This document shows, piece after piece, positions 50,738-60,004 of a stretch of 64,000 nucleotides of DNA; the first letter of the stretch is position 1; each line of letters begins with the position of its first letter. Below the pieces are notes generated by a model. The model was not told the DNA's origin, did not search any database, and worked only from the letters and a program-made list of their open reading frames with translations. The stretch is from Pythium myriotylum (Eukaryota > Oomycota > Peronosporomycetes > Pythiales > Pythiaceae): NCBI GenBank assembly GCA_023091665.1, contig JALJCQ010000028.1:682001-746000 (forward strand), written 5' to 3'. Both the position numbers and the translations under genes were made by a program.

Positions 50738-50960
50738 TTACCGTGGGTCATTGTGGCTGGGAAGCCAGGTGTGTAAGTCGGAGGCGACGAGCTGAGGGTG
50801 GTCATTGTGGCAGGGTCTGCCGGTCGGGTAATGGGCTTGACTGTAAGTTCTTGTGTCCATCTCCTGGTTCGCCAAGGCGTCCGCCATGCTATTGAGGGCT
50901 CGCACATGGCGATGCCAGTAGCGGGCGCCGACAATGTTGGCGAGAATCGAAGGAGTTGGC
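50738..50960 (-). pseudogene. RNase H-like retroelement remnant (minus)
   Basis: The frame holds only the C-terminal half of a LINE RNase H: RHVRALNSMADALANQEMDT, then SQAHYPTGRPCHNDHPQLVA. It lies head-to-head with the plus-strand remnant that begins at about 50990. Confidence 0.6.
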
Positions 50961-50989
50961 ACACAGGCTGCAGCCTCTAGCCCTGCAGT

Positions 50990-51345
50990 CCTCTGGAGCT
51001 CGGTCATCTGGTTGGCATACCCTACAACTACCAACTACCAAATGGAGTATCGAGGCCTCATCAAGGGCCTCCATGAAGCGGTGGAGAACGGGTGGTATGA
51101 TCTAACTGTCATTGGGGATCTCGCACTCACCCTTCACCAGATGCGTGCAAATCGAACCCCCAAGAAAGATAAAATTCAGCGATCGATAACAGAGCAAGAA
51201 GATTCGCAGACATAGTCAGCGTCCGCCAATGGTGCAACCAGGACCGTGCTCACAACACCACAGAGAACACCCTGGTAAACCACGCGATGGACAGTGACCA
51301 ATCCAGTCGCGTTCAGCGCCCCACTGGCCCGATCTGCCACGGCTG
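50990..51345 (+). pseudogene. RNase H-like retroelement remnant (plus)
   Basis: Contains WLAYPTTTNYQMEYRGLIKG, then VIGDLALTLHQMRANRTP, and after a stop RQWCNQDRAHNTTENTLVNH and AMDSDQSSRVQRPTG. Frame is interrupted and core residues are changed, so it is dead. Confidence 0.6.
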
Positions 51346-51604
51346 GTGCACTCCGATTTATGACCCTGCTAGCTAGCCAAGTTGGCGTACGGTAAAGACT
51401 CGGAGCCCGATACAGAGCCCCAGTTATTATGGTACATTCAATGCGCACAAAAAACTTCACAGTCATCATCAGCGAACGAAGGATTATGTACGGACATTTC
51501 ATTGTAGTGGGACCTAAACAACCTGTCGAAAACAGTACATCCGGTAACTCGGCCACACTTAGCTAACTTCGCGGACAATTCGCGGCGTTTCATGGAGCCA
51601 ACGG

Positions 51605-52189
51605 CTAATTAGTGGGTGGAACTTGCTTCGCATTATCGGAGACGATGCCTCCCTTGTCGATCGTGACTTCCTTTTTTGGTGGGTCTTTCTTCTGCGCACC
51701 TGGGACAATGCCTCCCTTATCGATCGTGACTTCCTTCTTCGGTGAGACCTGCTTCGCATTATCGGAGACGATGCCTCCCTTGTCGATCGTGACTTCCTTC
51801 TTCGGTGAGACCTGCTTCGCATTATCGGAGACAATGCCTCCCTTGTCGATCGTGACTTCCTTCTTTGGTGGGAGATCGCTCAACTTCTTCGAGTCGTTCG
51901 ACTTCAGCGAGGCCGCGAGATCGTCGAACGAGACGGTGAGCGGTACTGATATCGCTCCAGGTGTCTCAGCACTTTGGGTGCTCGTCTTGGACTCCTTCAG
52001 TTGCGGCTCGTTCTGTGCTGCGGTGGTGGCTTGGCGCAAGTTGCGCCCCACTACGTCGTTTGTCGTCGGCGACTCCCCCGAACGAGCCGCGGGCTTCGCT
52101 TCGGTACCCTCGGAGACTGTGGCGAAGACCGCGTCGCAAAAGAGGAAAGCGAATACAGTCAGCGCAGTGAGTGGGTGAAAGATCTTCAT
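51605..52189 (-). CDS. Small secreted protein with VTIDKGG repeats and an RNLR motif (second copy)
   Basis: 194 residues from the ATG at 52189. Signal peptide MKIFHPLTALTVFAFLFCDA, RNLR at residues 49-52 (in VVGRNLRQATTAAQ), family block SVPLTVSFDDLAASLKSNDS, then four KKEVTIDKGGIV units with linkers SDNAKQVS or PGAQKKDP. Same architecture as the 36147 protein, in opposite orientation about 15 kb away. The repeat copies are nearly identical at DNA level, which suggests recent unequal exchange. No cysteine in the mature part and no EER. Function unknown; an effector-like role is inferred from secretion and RxLR position. Confidence 0.75.
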   Translation of the reverse strand: MKIFHPLTALTVFAFLFCDAVFATVSEGTEAKPAARSGESPTTNDVVGRNLRQATTAAQNEPQLKESKTSTQSAETPGAISVPLTVSFDDLAASLKSNDSKKLSDLPPKKEVTIDKGGIVSDNAKQVSPKKEVTIDKGGIVSDNAKQVSPKKEVTIDKGGIVPGAQKKDPPKKEVTIDKGGIVSDNAKQVPPTN

Positions 52190-52285
52190 GGCTTTGGTAG
52201 TTGTTGATGAGAGCGAGTTGAATAATGAACATCGAGCTGTGGAAGCTTCAGCGCGTGTTTGTTTGTGATTAGTCAGTCAATTGCT
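52190..52285 (-). promoter_or_regulatory. Conserved 5' flank of the secreted family (third copy)
   Basis: The sequence TTGTTGATGAGAGCGAGTTG and the following 70 bp match 53484-53570 at most positions, and less closely the flanks of the 36147 and 40127 genes. Confidence 0.55.
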
Positions 52286-53123
52286 TGTGATCATGTGCTC
52301 ACCTATTATGAACCCAGGAAATTCATCGAGAAATCGATGCGACGGTGGAATGCGACGATATGTTTTCGTCGCCATGTGGTGGATATCAGCCAGTGTAGTT
52401 TAAGCCAAGCACATGAGTAAGTTTAGGTGACAGAGAGAGGGAGTCTGCAAATTTGGTTCCTGTCGATTGATACGAGCCGCACGTTGACCTGCTTAAGGTG
52501 GATACTATCATCGGCACGACATCTGAAAAGTGTTTCACGCCCAGCCCCCTGGTTCTTTCACGGCGAACGCATCTCATAACGAAACCAGATGTCCGACCGA
52601 CTGGGTACAATTGTGATACGCCGGTGAGTTTACGCTGATGCCAATGTCATCATCAGACAAGGCAGAGTCCTGGTAGTCCGCACCTTCTTGGTCTAAATCC
52701 TGAGACCTGCTTTGATTCGCTTCCCTCAAAAGATAGACTCGGAAGGTAATCCAAACAGAGGAGTTTGCATCAGATTCGAATGAAGCATCCATGCACTTCC
52801 AATCCGTCTGGCTTTGCGGATACGATGCGGCTAACTTTCGCTGGTCTCGGACAAAGCTAAGCATCGACAGGCAGGCAATCACAGCCCATCGTTCAGGGCA
52901 AGCGTCTGAAAGCGGCCGTGAATGATGTCACCTCCACTTGGCTGTTATAGCTCGGCAGGATACAATACAAGGTGGCATATCCCACAATGTCTTGGCGATC
53001 ATAGCGCATGCACATCAATCTGGTGTAAATCGTGTTCCTTTGCCAGCACACCTATTAATAATGATCTCTTTTTGGCTGGATTTGCATCAGACTGACGACT
53101 TGGCCACGACGGAGGGACCGTAA

Positions 53124-53182
<59 letters not shown>

Positions 53183-53480
53183 GCCAATGAATGTGCTTTT
53201 AACACACAGTCTCTGTAAGAAGTTGGCATTTCAATGGGAAATGAAAGCGAATCAATTCCGCTATTGCTCCAAACAGAACGAAAATTGGTACACCCCATAG
53301 TCAGCATAACAATCTAACTCCAGGAAGTAAAAAAAATTCTTGACTTGTGGAAACCCTCCAGGTAAATGCACGCCCCTTCAACTCCTAAAAAAAACCAGGT
53401 TGATTCCCAAACGATTTCCTCGAGCCTTTACCTCTGGCAAGATTGTTCTGCCAGTTAAACACAGTTTACTTTCTTAAGAA
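52286..53480. other. Gene-free stretch with a CA microsatellite
   Basis: About 1.2 kb. The only clear feature is the (CA)27 run described separately. Short open frames are not supported. Confidence 0.4.
53127..53180. repeat. (CA)27 microsatellite
   Basis: Pure dinucleotide run of 27 units, uninterrupted. Confidence 0.97.
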
Positions 53481-53483
53481 CGT

Positions 53484-53570
53484 TGTTGGCGAGAGCGAAT
53501 TGGATAGTGAACTCCGAGCCGCTGAAGCTCTGGTTCGTGTCCGTGCGTGATTAGTCGGTCGTTCATTTGC
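53484..53570 (-). promoter_or_regulatory. Orphan copy of the secreted-family 5' flank
   Basis: It aligns with 52201-52285 nearly along its length (TTGTTGGCGAGAGCGAATTG versus TTGTTGATGAGAGCGAGTTG, then the shared TGAAGCT and GTGATTAGTC parts). No family coding region follows on its downstream (lower-coordinate) side. It looks like the remaining promoter of a lost fifth member. Confidence 0.55.
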
Positions 53571-53849
53571 GTTCCATGAGGGTACGAGTTGACGGTTGGC
53601 ATTCTCATGCCATTTCATTCCTCAACATCACGGACTGCAATGCTGAGAAGTGGTAATGCATTATGAGCCTCACACTATTCCTTTGGATTCCCAGGAGTTA
53701 ATTAAACATCAGTATGATGATGACTGTTGCACGGAATTTGGGGGACCAATGGTGAAGTTACGTTTTAGAGTGTAACCACAAGTGTAACCAATACATGTCC
53801 GTCAAAACATCAACGTGTATTATGCACTTAGCGTAGTTACCTAGTGTGG

Positions 53850-55058
53850 TCTCATGGCCTCAAGGCGACTCGGAGCTCATTAGCTACACTACGCCAACTC
53901 ATCTGCGTGTTGCGACGTTTGCGGCCGCGTCGTGTCTGGGCAGGTAGATCGATCACTGTTGAGACACGATCGTAAACAGAACAAGCATCAGTCACACCAC
54001 AACGACGTGGAGTCCACTCCAGTGCACTCGCCGCCGCAGCCTCGATACGATGCATTAGGAAGCGCAGATCACTGAGGCGCTTGCGAGCGTTTGATGAACA
54101 CAAATCACTTTACTGTACATAGCGAAGGGGAGGGAGTTTGGCAGTGCTGCTGCCGCATGTTCACAATATCCACATTTGACGTGGAGTGCAGTCAGGAAAG
54201 ACGAAGTTCTCTGGTAGTCGACGGAATCGCCCTTGCCAGTCGTAGAGAAAGCCCGCGCGCGAGTTCTGGACTGAAGTCGATGTACTTCGCACAGCGAGCC
54301 ATCACCCCAACATCACGCAACTGCGCGCAGTTTTCGAGAGCGATAGTCGTTGGTACATTGTCCAGGAGCTCGCGTCGGAAGGCGAGTTGTTCGACCACCT
54401 GATCGAGAACGGGGCCATCGCCAACATCGTCCTCGCTCTGTTGCTTGTTGATGCAGTCGATTTAGCAAAGCTGGTAGCCCATACGCTTCCAAAGACGCAG
54501 CGACGGCGTCGCGAATAATCGAACTGTTGATCGCACTGCTTGCGCTGATCACCTCGCGGACACGCTCAACCAAGCGGTCAGCCATGGTCACATCGACATG
54601 ATGAACAGCCTCAGCGAGCGATTGTAGCTTCTCAAGCATCGCACAGTGGGGTGGGATGCCTGTGGCTCGCTGAGATTGATCCTCACCAACGCCGACCAAG
54701 ACACGGTCGCGAAGTTGCTCCAAAAGGTTGGTGTCTTGGTAGAGAGGGCAGCGGAAGAGTGGGTGTGTAGCACCAAGAATCGCCAACAGATAGTCGTGGT
54801 GGTGCATCAAGGAGGCGAGAACGTTGCGTTGCCGGCCTCCTCGTAACTTTGGACATGTACAGCGAACTCGTCACTCACAAGGTCGGGCTTGTTGTCCCGC
54901 AACCAATGGAGGAAGCGAGACCAAGATGCTCGATAAGATCGCCGGGATCCTTCGGAGATCGTGTTCGCTCGCACTGCAGCGACGCGATCTCGCAGAGAAA
55001 GCGTAACCTCTGACATCTGGGATGCAGATCCCCTATTTTCCGTTGTGATTTTCAACAC
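53850..55058 (-). pseudogene. Degraded tyrosine-recombinase (Crypton-like) gene
   Basis: The 5' part, from an ATG at 55016 or just upstream, has the N-terminal helical domain pattern of such enzymes (SEGSRRSYRASWSRFLHWLR). After a stop, a second frame contains SQRATGIPPHCAMLEKLQSL with a helical continuation, and further frames to 53852 hold ARKRLSDLRFLMHRIEAAAA and GRKRRNTQMSW. Segments of the type GIPPH-x-x-L and the C-terminal basic piece are those I associate with oomycete Crypton proteins. The catalytic R-H-R-Y residues cannot be shown. At least three frame breaks make it non-functional. Confidence 0.42.
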
Positions 55059-55685
55059 TGATGCAAATGACTGGCGATCACGAGTTCAGTCATGGGAATT
55101 TGGGGGCGGGTTGTCCCACAAGTCCGTGCCAGCCGATAGTTCCGTCCCTCAAAAGACTGACAATGATGATCAAGTCTACTAGAGAGCATCACCCCTGCGC
55201 TGGGCTGCTAACTGGTCGAAGCCCCATTGCCCACTTCTGCATATTATCCAATGGGAACGTCGTACGTTGAATTCTGTTTATACCGGTACAAAAATTCGTA
55301 AAATTTCATTTATGTGCAGCAAAATTTCATTTCATTTATGCGCAGCAAAACGATCCATTTTCCTTTTTCCGTTCTACGCGGTGGGTGTTGACGTTGTAGC
55401 GAGTTCCCACGCGCGAGGCGGCGTGTACGGCAGTCGTAACCCGAAGATGGCGTGGTGGCGTGGTGGCGGGAAGGGGCTATACTGTAAGTTGGCAAACACA
55501 TGAACTTTCATTCCAATTCTATAGAAATATACTACAATCTGACTTGACATTCCATCTACGCGCGACCACAGCCGCCACTTTGTTCCACATACAAACACTC
55601 CAGTGGTCAAACGCCGCACTCTACGGCGGACTCACCGGATAGATCCGCACACCCAGCTCTACCCACGGAGCGAGCGCGGCACACC
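55059..55685. other. Intergenic stretch
   Basis: Contains a short near-tandem duplication (TTTCATTTATG[TC]GCAGCAAAA at about 55302-55350). No gene supported. Confidence 0.4.
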
Positions 55686-56336
55686 CTAGCTCGGGCATAA
55701 CGTCTTCGGAGCGCCAGGCGTCGTCGATGTTGACGTAGTGCTCGTGCCTGGCGTGATCGAGATCGTGGTCGAGCTTGTGCCGGGTGTCGTGTTCACAGAC
55801 GTCGAGCTGGTTCCTGGCGTCGTGTCCACAGACGTAGAACTCGTACCAGGGGTCGTGCTGGTCGTCGTGGAGCTCGTGCCGGGCGTCGTACTGGTCGTCG
55901 TGGAGCTCGTGTCGGGCGTCGTCGATGTCGTCGTCGTCCGTTCCGACGGTGGCGACGACGATGTCGTAGTTGTACTGGTGCCCAGAGTCGTCGACGTCGT
56001 CGTCGTGCTCGTGCCAGGATTGGTTGATGTCGTTGAAGGCTCGGTCGGTGTGGTGGTGGTCGTCTTCATCGTCGTCGTGCTCGACCCGGGTGTCGTCGAC
56101 GACACCGTCACCGGGCCAGGACCACTCACCGTGTTGCCCGCTTTCACCGACGGCGAGCCCACTTCGTTCTTCACGTCCACGCTCGGTGAGCTCACCTTGT
56201 TGTCCACGTTGATGGACGGCGGCGACATCTCGTTCTTGACGTTGACGGACGGAGGACTCACGTTGTTGTTCACGCTAACAGAGGGCGAGCCCATGCTGTT
56301 GTTGACATTGACGCTAGGCGGGGAGACGATGTTATT

Positions 56337-57209
56337 GGACCGATTCCCGTAGGGATTTAGAAGCCTTCCTAAAGCTAAAATTTCGGGTCTCGACAATCCA
56401 AATCTTATTTGGGCCGTCAGACCCCCCTCCTCAGATCACAATCTGGAGAGGGGGTCCCCCCCCCCTCTCTAGATATTTAGAAGCCTCTATGCGGTCGAAA
56501 ACCCATACCCTGTGCAATTCGATTGAAAAGCTGTTTGCAGGGGGATGAGCTCAAACAAGGGACACGGCGAACAAAACGAGGGATTGGAGCAAGAACGTTG
56601 AAGGGACTCGCTCTTCAACGCTCCCAAGAAACCCGCTTGTCGGCAACCGGCACGAAGAGCCTCCACGCGACGGCAAGCGCGGCGAAAAAAGGGGTCCGCG
56701 CGCGCAAGCCTGGCGCGAAAAGGTACAGTGACACGGACGTGGAGGCGCTCCTTAACTGTGTGAAGGCTGTTCTTCTAACACGCAGCACGCAGCAACGAAT
56801 GGATGCGGTCCATCAACTTTACTGGAACGAGCGCGCCGTGCCGAACGTGCGCAGCCGTGCCACGTCCGCGATTGGCTTGTTTACCAGCTACGTGGAGAGG
56901 AAACATCGAGAGCGACAGACAACTGAAAGCCTCCCCTCCCACGCAGCTCGCGGAAGTCAAAGCAGAAAAAGATCGCGAGCGAGTGCCGACTTGTCTCTCA
57001 TGTCCAATTTCTCTAGTACCAGAACGACAAGGCAGCGACGTTCCACTGCATTCCGAGTGAAATGCCTTGGAGAAGTGATGCTCCAAAACAGCGATATTTT
57101 TTGGAATTTGGACGGCGTGTTTTCTGCGGGAGTCGCTTGTTTTCTAAAATTTAGGATAGAACGCCGATTTAGCTTTAGGAAGGCTTCTAAATCCTACGGG
57201 AATCGGTCC
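56337..57209 (+). mobile_element. Non-autonomous PIF/Harbinger-like DNA transposon with Myb-like ORF
   Basis: 873 bp. Terminal inverted repeats of about 42 bp begin GGACCGATTCCCGTAGG and match with one indel. ATT is duplicated at both sides (56334-56336 and 57210-57212). A 3-bp duplication and GG-starting repeats fit PIF/Harbinger; ATT is close to, but not, the classical TWA. The inside holds an ORF with a Myb/SANT-like segment and no DDE transposase. It may be moved by a relative elsewhere. Confidence 0.75.
56523..57155 (+). CDS. Myb/SANT-like protein inside the TIR element
   Basis: About 210 codons, open, but no ATG near the 5' end: the frame starts at a TTG, and the first in-frame ATG is in the middle (near 56800). 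The helical segment RYSDTDVEALLNCVKAVLLT and VHQLYWNERAVPNVRSRATS resemble the Myb-like ORF that accompanies PIF/Harbinger transposases and may bind element ends. Arg/Ser-rich linkers surround it. An intron or loss of the start may explain the missing ATG. It could be a decayed ORF. Confidence 0.5.
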
Positions 57210-57904
57210 ATTCACGTTGACAGAGGGCGGCCCCATGTTGTTGTTGACGTTCACGTTGGGAGGCGAGATGTTGTTATTGGCATTCACGTTGGGAGACGAG
57301 ACGTTGCTGTTCACGTTCACGCTCGGTGGGTTCACCTGGTTGTTCATGTTGATGCTGGGCGACGTCACGGCGTTGTTCACGTTCGCGCTTGGCGGGTTCA
57401 GCTGGTTGTTCACGTTGACGCTCGGCGGGTTGAGCTGGTTGTTCACACTGACCGACGGCGACGTGACCTGGTTGTTCACGCTGACACCTGGCGGCGACAT
57501 GACGTTGTTAGAGTTGATGGACGACGGGTTTGTGTTGACATTGACCGACGGCATGCTGATGCTCAGTGCCGAGGCCGTGTCGGTTAGCCCCTGGAGCATG
57601 GCCTTCTTTTTCGCAAAGTGGTTCGCGAGCATGGGGCCACCCAGCATGCCGTAGGTCTGTCTCTCGGCGGCGACGTGGCTCGAGAGCACGGCAGTCGAGG
57701 CGACCGCGAGGATGAGAAAGAGCTTGACCATGGCTGCGGAGGCGGTGGCGGAGTGGCTTGTGGGGGGCGAAGCGGATCGCGGAATGAGGAGGTAGGTGTC
57801 CACGGCCTTCAGACTGCAAAGGATGTGGCACGGCGCGCGGGGGCGTGACGGTCTCCTATCTCTCCTACCGGGGGACGAAACGACGTACATAATCAGACTT
57901 CAGA

Positions 57905-58276
57905 TCACAGAGAGACATTTGACTCTCGTTCGACGAGTTCAACTCGTTTGGATTCAGCGTCGTCGATGAGTCTGGCTTGATCGGATTTAGCTAGCTGAGC
58001 ACGAGTCATCGGTGCAGACAAGAACATGCTCATTCTGGAACGAACACGAAATAAAGCAACGTATGCCATCGCTCTCGACTTGGCGCAGCTATGATTGAAG
58101 ACGACAGTATCACAGGTCTGGCCTTGGATTTTGTGTATAGTGGCTGCAAATCCAAGTCGGATTGGCAGGGCATTTCTCGTCAGTTTGAACTGACCATCTC
58201 GTTTGGAGTTCAATGCACCCGTCCTACTCGTAACTGGAATGACTCCACGGACGTGATGGACAAAGGAAGGTCCCAT
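57905..58276 (-). pseudogene. PIF1/Helitron-type helicase C-terminal fragment
   Basis: The frame contains LGFAATIHKIQGQTCDTVVF and AYVALFRVRSRMSMF, the motif V/VI region of PIF1-like helicases carried by Helitrons. No N-terminal helicase or Rep part is present, so it is a fragment. Ends of the element are not visible. Confidence 0.6.
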
Positions 58277-58839
58277 GTAGTCTGGAACTTGTCGACATGA
58301 TGAAGCTGCAAGAATACGAGCATTTTGGTCAAAGTGAGTTGTATTCTAGACGTTCAACAGCGAGGGAAGCCTCAACGTATACGATTTGTAACCTGGTTAC
58401 ATCCCTCCACTTGACGGACACAAACAGGTGCAAATCCACAGTTGTTCTTCAGGTCCGATGAATCATCCTTCCCGGAAGAACAATCGTACCTAACGAAAAA
58501 AGCTTGCACAAACTATAAGACGTCTCCCTCTTTTTGACTCTATCACTGTACTCCACCGTGATCTGACAAAAATGTTTCAAGAAATTACCAAAAGCTCTCA
58601 TGTCTCCCGGATCGCAGGAACGTAACTTGCTTCTGACCCCTGTCGCTTTGACATCTGTGTCTTTTCTTCGAGACACTTTCGGTTCGATGCGCACCTTCAC
58701 TAGGGTCCTTAAAACCGGTGAGTTTGCTGAGGAACAACCCACGGTTACTCGTGGTTACACGCCGGTTTGATTATAATGGGGCTTCGCCCAATTAAGTTCA
58801 ACTAGTGAATCCCAATCGTCTCGCTGGGTTTCGACTGTT
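58277..58839. other. Gene-free stretch
   Basis: No open frame, RNA gene or repeat can be supported here. Confidence 0.35.
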
Positions 58840-59328
58840 TTAAAGCTCAACGCCAATCGCGGTGGAAGCCGCGAGCCATGGAAGTAGGTCGTTGTACAGC
58901 ATCACCGAGAGATCAGAGTGACCGTCCCGGGTGGTTGGGTGAAGGACTTGCGAGCTAGATCGCGAGTCCATCGCAAGATTGGCGAGTAGATCAGCCATCT
59001 TGTTGTTTGCGCAGACGTGGTGAGTCCAGCGACGGATGCAAAGCTGGTCCGCCAGTCGCCGCGCGCGCGTGTAGAGGTTACGACGGATTTGGTTTCGAGG
59101 AGGTCGATAATCATGTAGTTGGCGAATGATGAGTGCACTGTCACCAACGACTTCGAGCCGCTTGAGCTTCAGTGATGCCGCAGCTCCCAACCCAACAAGA
59201 AGGCCTTGGCACTCGGCTTGATTGTTGGTAGTGCTTCGTGATGCATGGCTCATGGCCGCACTCCACAAAATCTCGGCATCCCCATCGAAAACTTCAGTAT
59301 GGATCGCAATGTCGCTCCTTGACGCCAT
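58840..59328 (-). pseudogene. RNase H-like LINE remnant (minus)
   Basis: 162 codons; TTNNQAECQGLLVGLGAAAS, VVGDSALIIRQLHDYRPPRN and CANNKMADLLANLAMDSRSS mark an RNase H missing its N-terminal strand (the DGGSRGN block). It is not a full gene. Confidence 0.65.
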
Positions 59329-59399
59329 GTGGTGGATGCCATCCCGACGAGCTGAAACTTAGCACAGCGGCTACGTGATTCTGGGAGCATTAGAGCTGG

Positions 59400-59570
59400 A
59401 ATGCATCGTTTTGGCGTGAACAGCCAGATGGCTCATCCTCTTGCCAATATTGCGATGGACTCGCGATCCAGCTCGCAAATCCTCCACCCAACAGCCCGAG
59501 AACTCTGACCTCTTGGAGCTACTGCACAACGACCTACTTCCTTGGCTGCGGGGTTTCCACCGTGAATAAC
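59400..59570 (+). pseudogene. RNase H-like LINE remnant (plus)
   Basis: A shorter copy of the C-terminal part of the same family, in opposite orientation and head-to-head with 58840-59328; SRSSSQILHPTAREL and the ANIAMDS stretch are recognisable. Confidence 0.55.
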
Positions 59571-60004
59571 GTTAAACTTACCAGCCTAGGTATTAAGATT
59601 ATATTGCTTGAACTCCATACACTACGTCGTCAACAACCATTGGTGCCGAGTATGCGATTCGTTCGGCTTCTGGAAATCTGGAAATGGATCTACCCCCTGT
59701 CTGAGTAGGATTCGAGGTCGCAAGTAACACCTTAGTTGTCTTTGCTTTATCGTCAGCACAAGCGATCGAAGATATAGCCACACCTACTCAAGAAAAAAAA
59801 TCCATCTGGATAGCCTACGGAAAGAGTCCCACGATCACTCGTTAGCCCATTCAAACAATGGAAATGCAGTGGCCTTGGTTATAACCCTACATGTCCCGAG
59901 TCAGGTCAAACGGGAAAGCTGCTGGCGTTCGAAACGGAACAGATGGATCTTTGGATAAACAAGATTGTTGACCCGATCTGTATCGAAGTCGGAATCAAGT
60001 CCAA
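59571..60004. other. Unresolved stretch, possible last exon of the RCC1 gene
   Basis: A minus-strand frame 59599-59781 looks protein-like (KTTKVLLATSNPTQTGGRSI), but I could not join it by GT-AG ends to the RCC1-like gene. Confidence 0.3.

Larger units (their letters stand above)
55686..57731 (-). pseudogene. Secreted repeat-protein gene split by a TIR element
   Basis: The 5' half starts at the ATG at 57731 with a signal peptide (MVKLFLILAVASTAVLSSHV) and codes 13-residue units of the type PPSVNVNN plus variable residues. At 57210 it is cut by the TIR element 56337-57209. The same repeat resumes in the same protein frame at 56336 and is followed by a Thr/Ser-rich tail with TPGTSSTTTSTTPGT-type units to the stop at 55686. 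The 3-bp duplication at the insertion is the size needed to keep the frame after exact loss of the element. Mature protein: secreted, Asn/Val/Pro repeats then mucin-like. Function unknown. As it stands the coding sequence is interrupted. Confidence 0.75.

Noticed and set aside
53127..53180. CA microsatellite as a possible telomere or CRISPR-like repeat
   Set aside because: Simple dinucleotide run without spacers.
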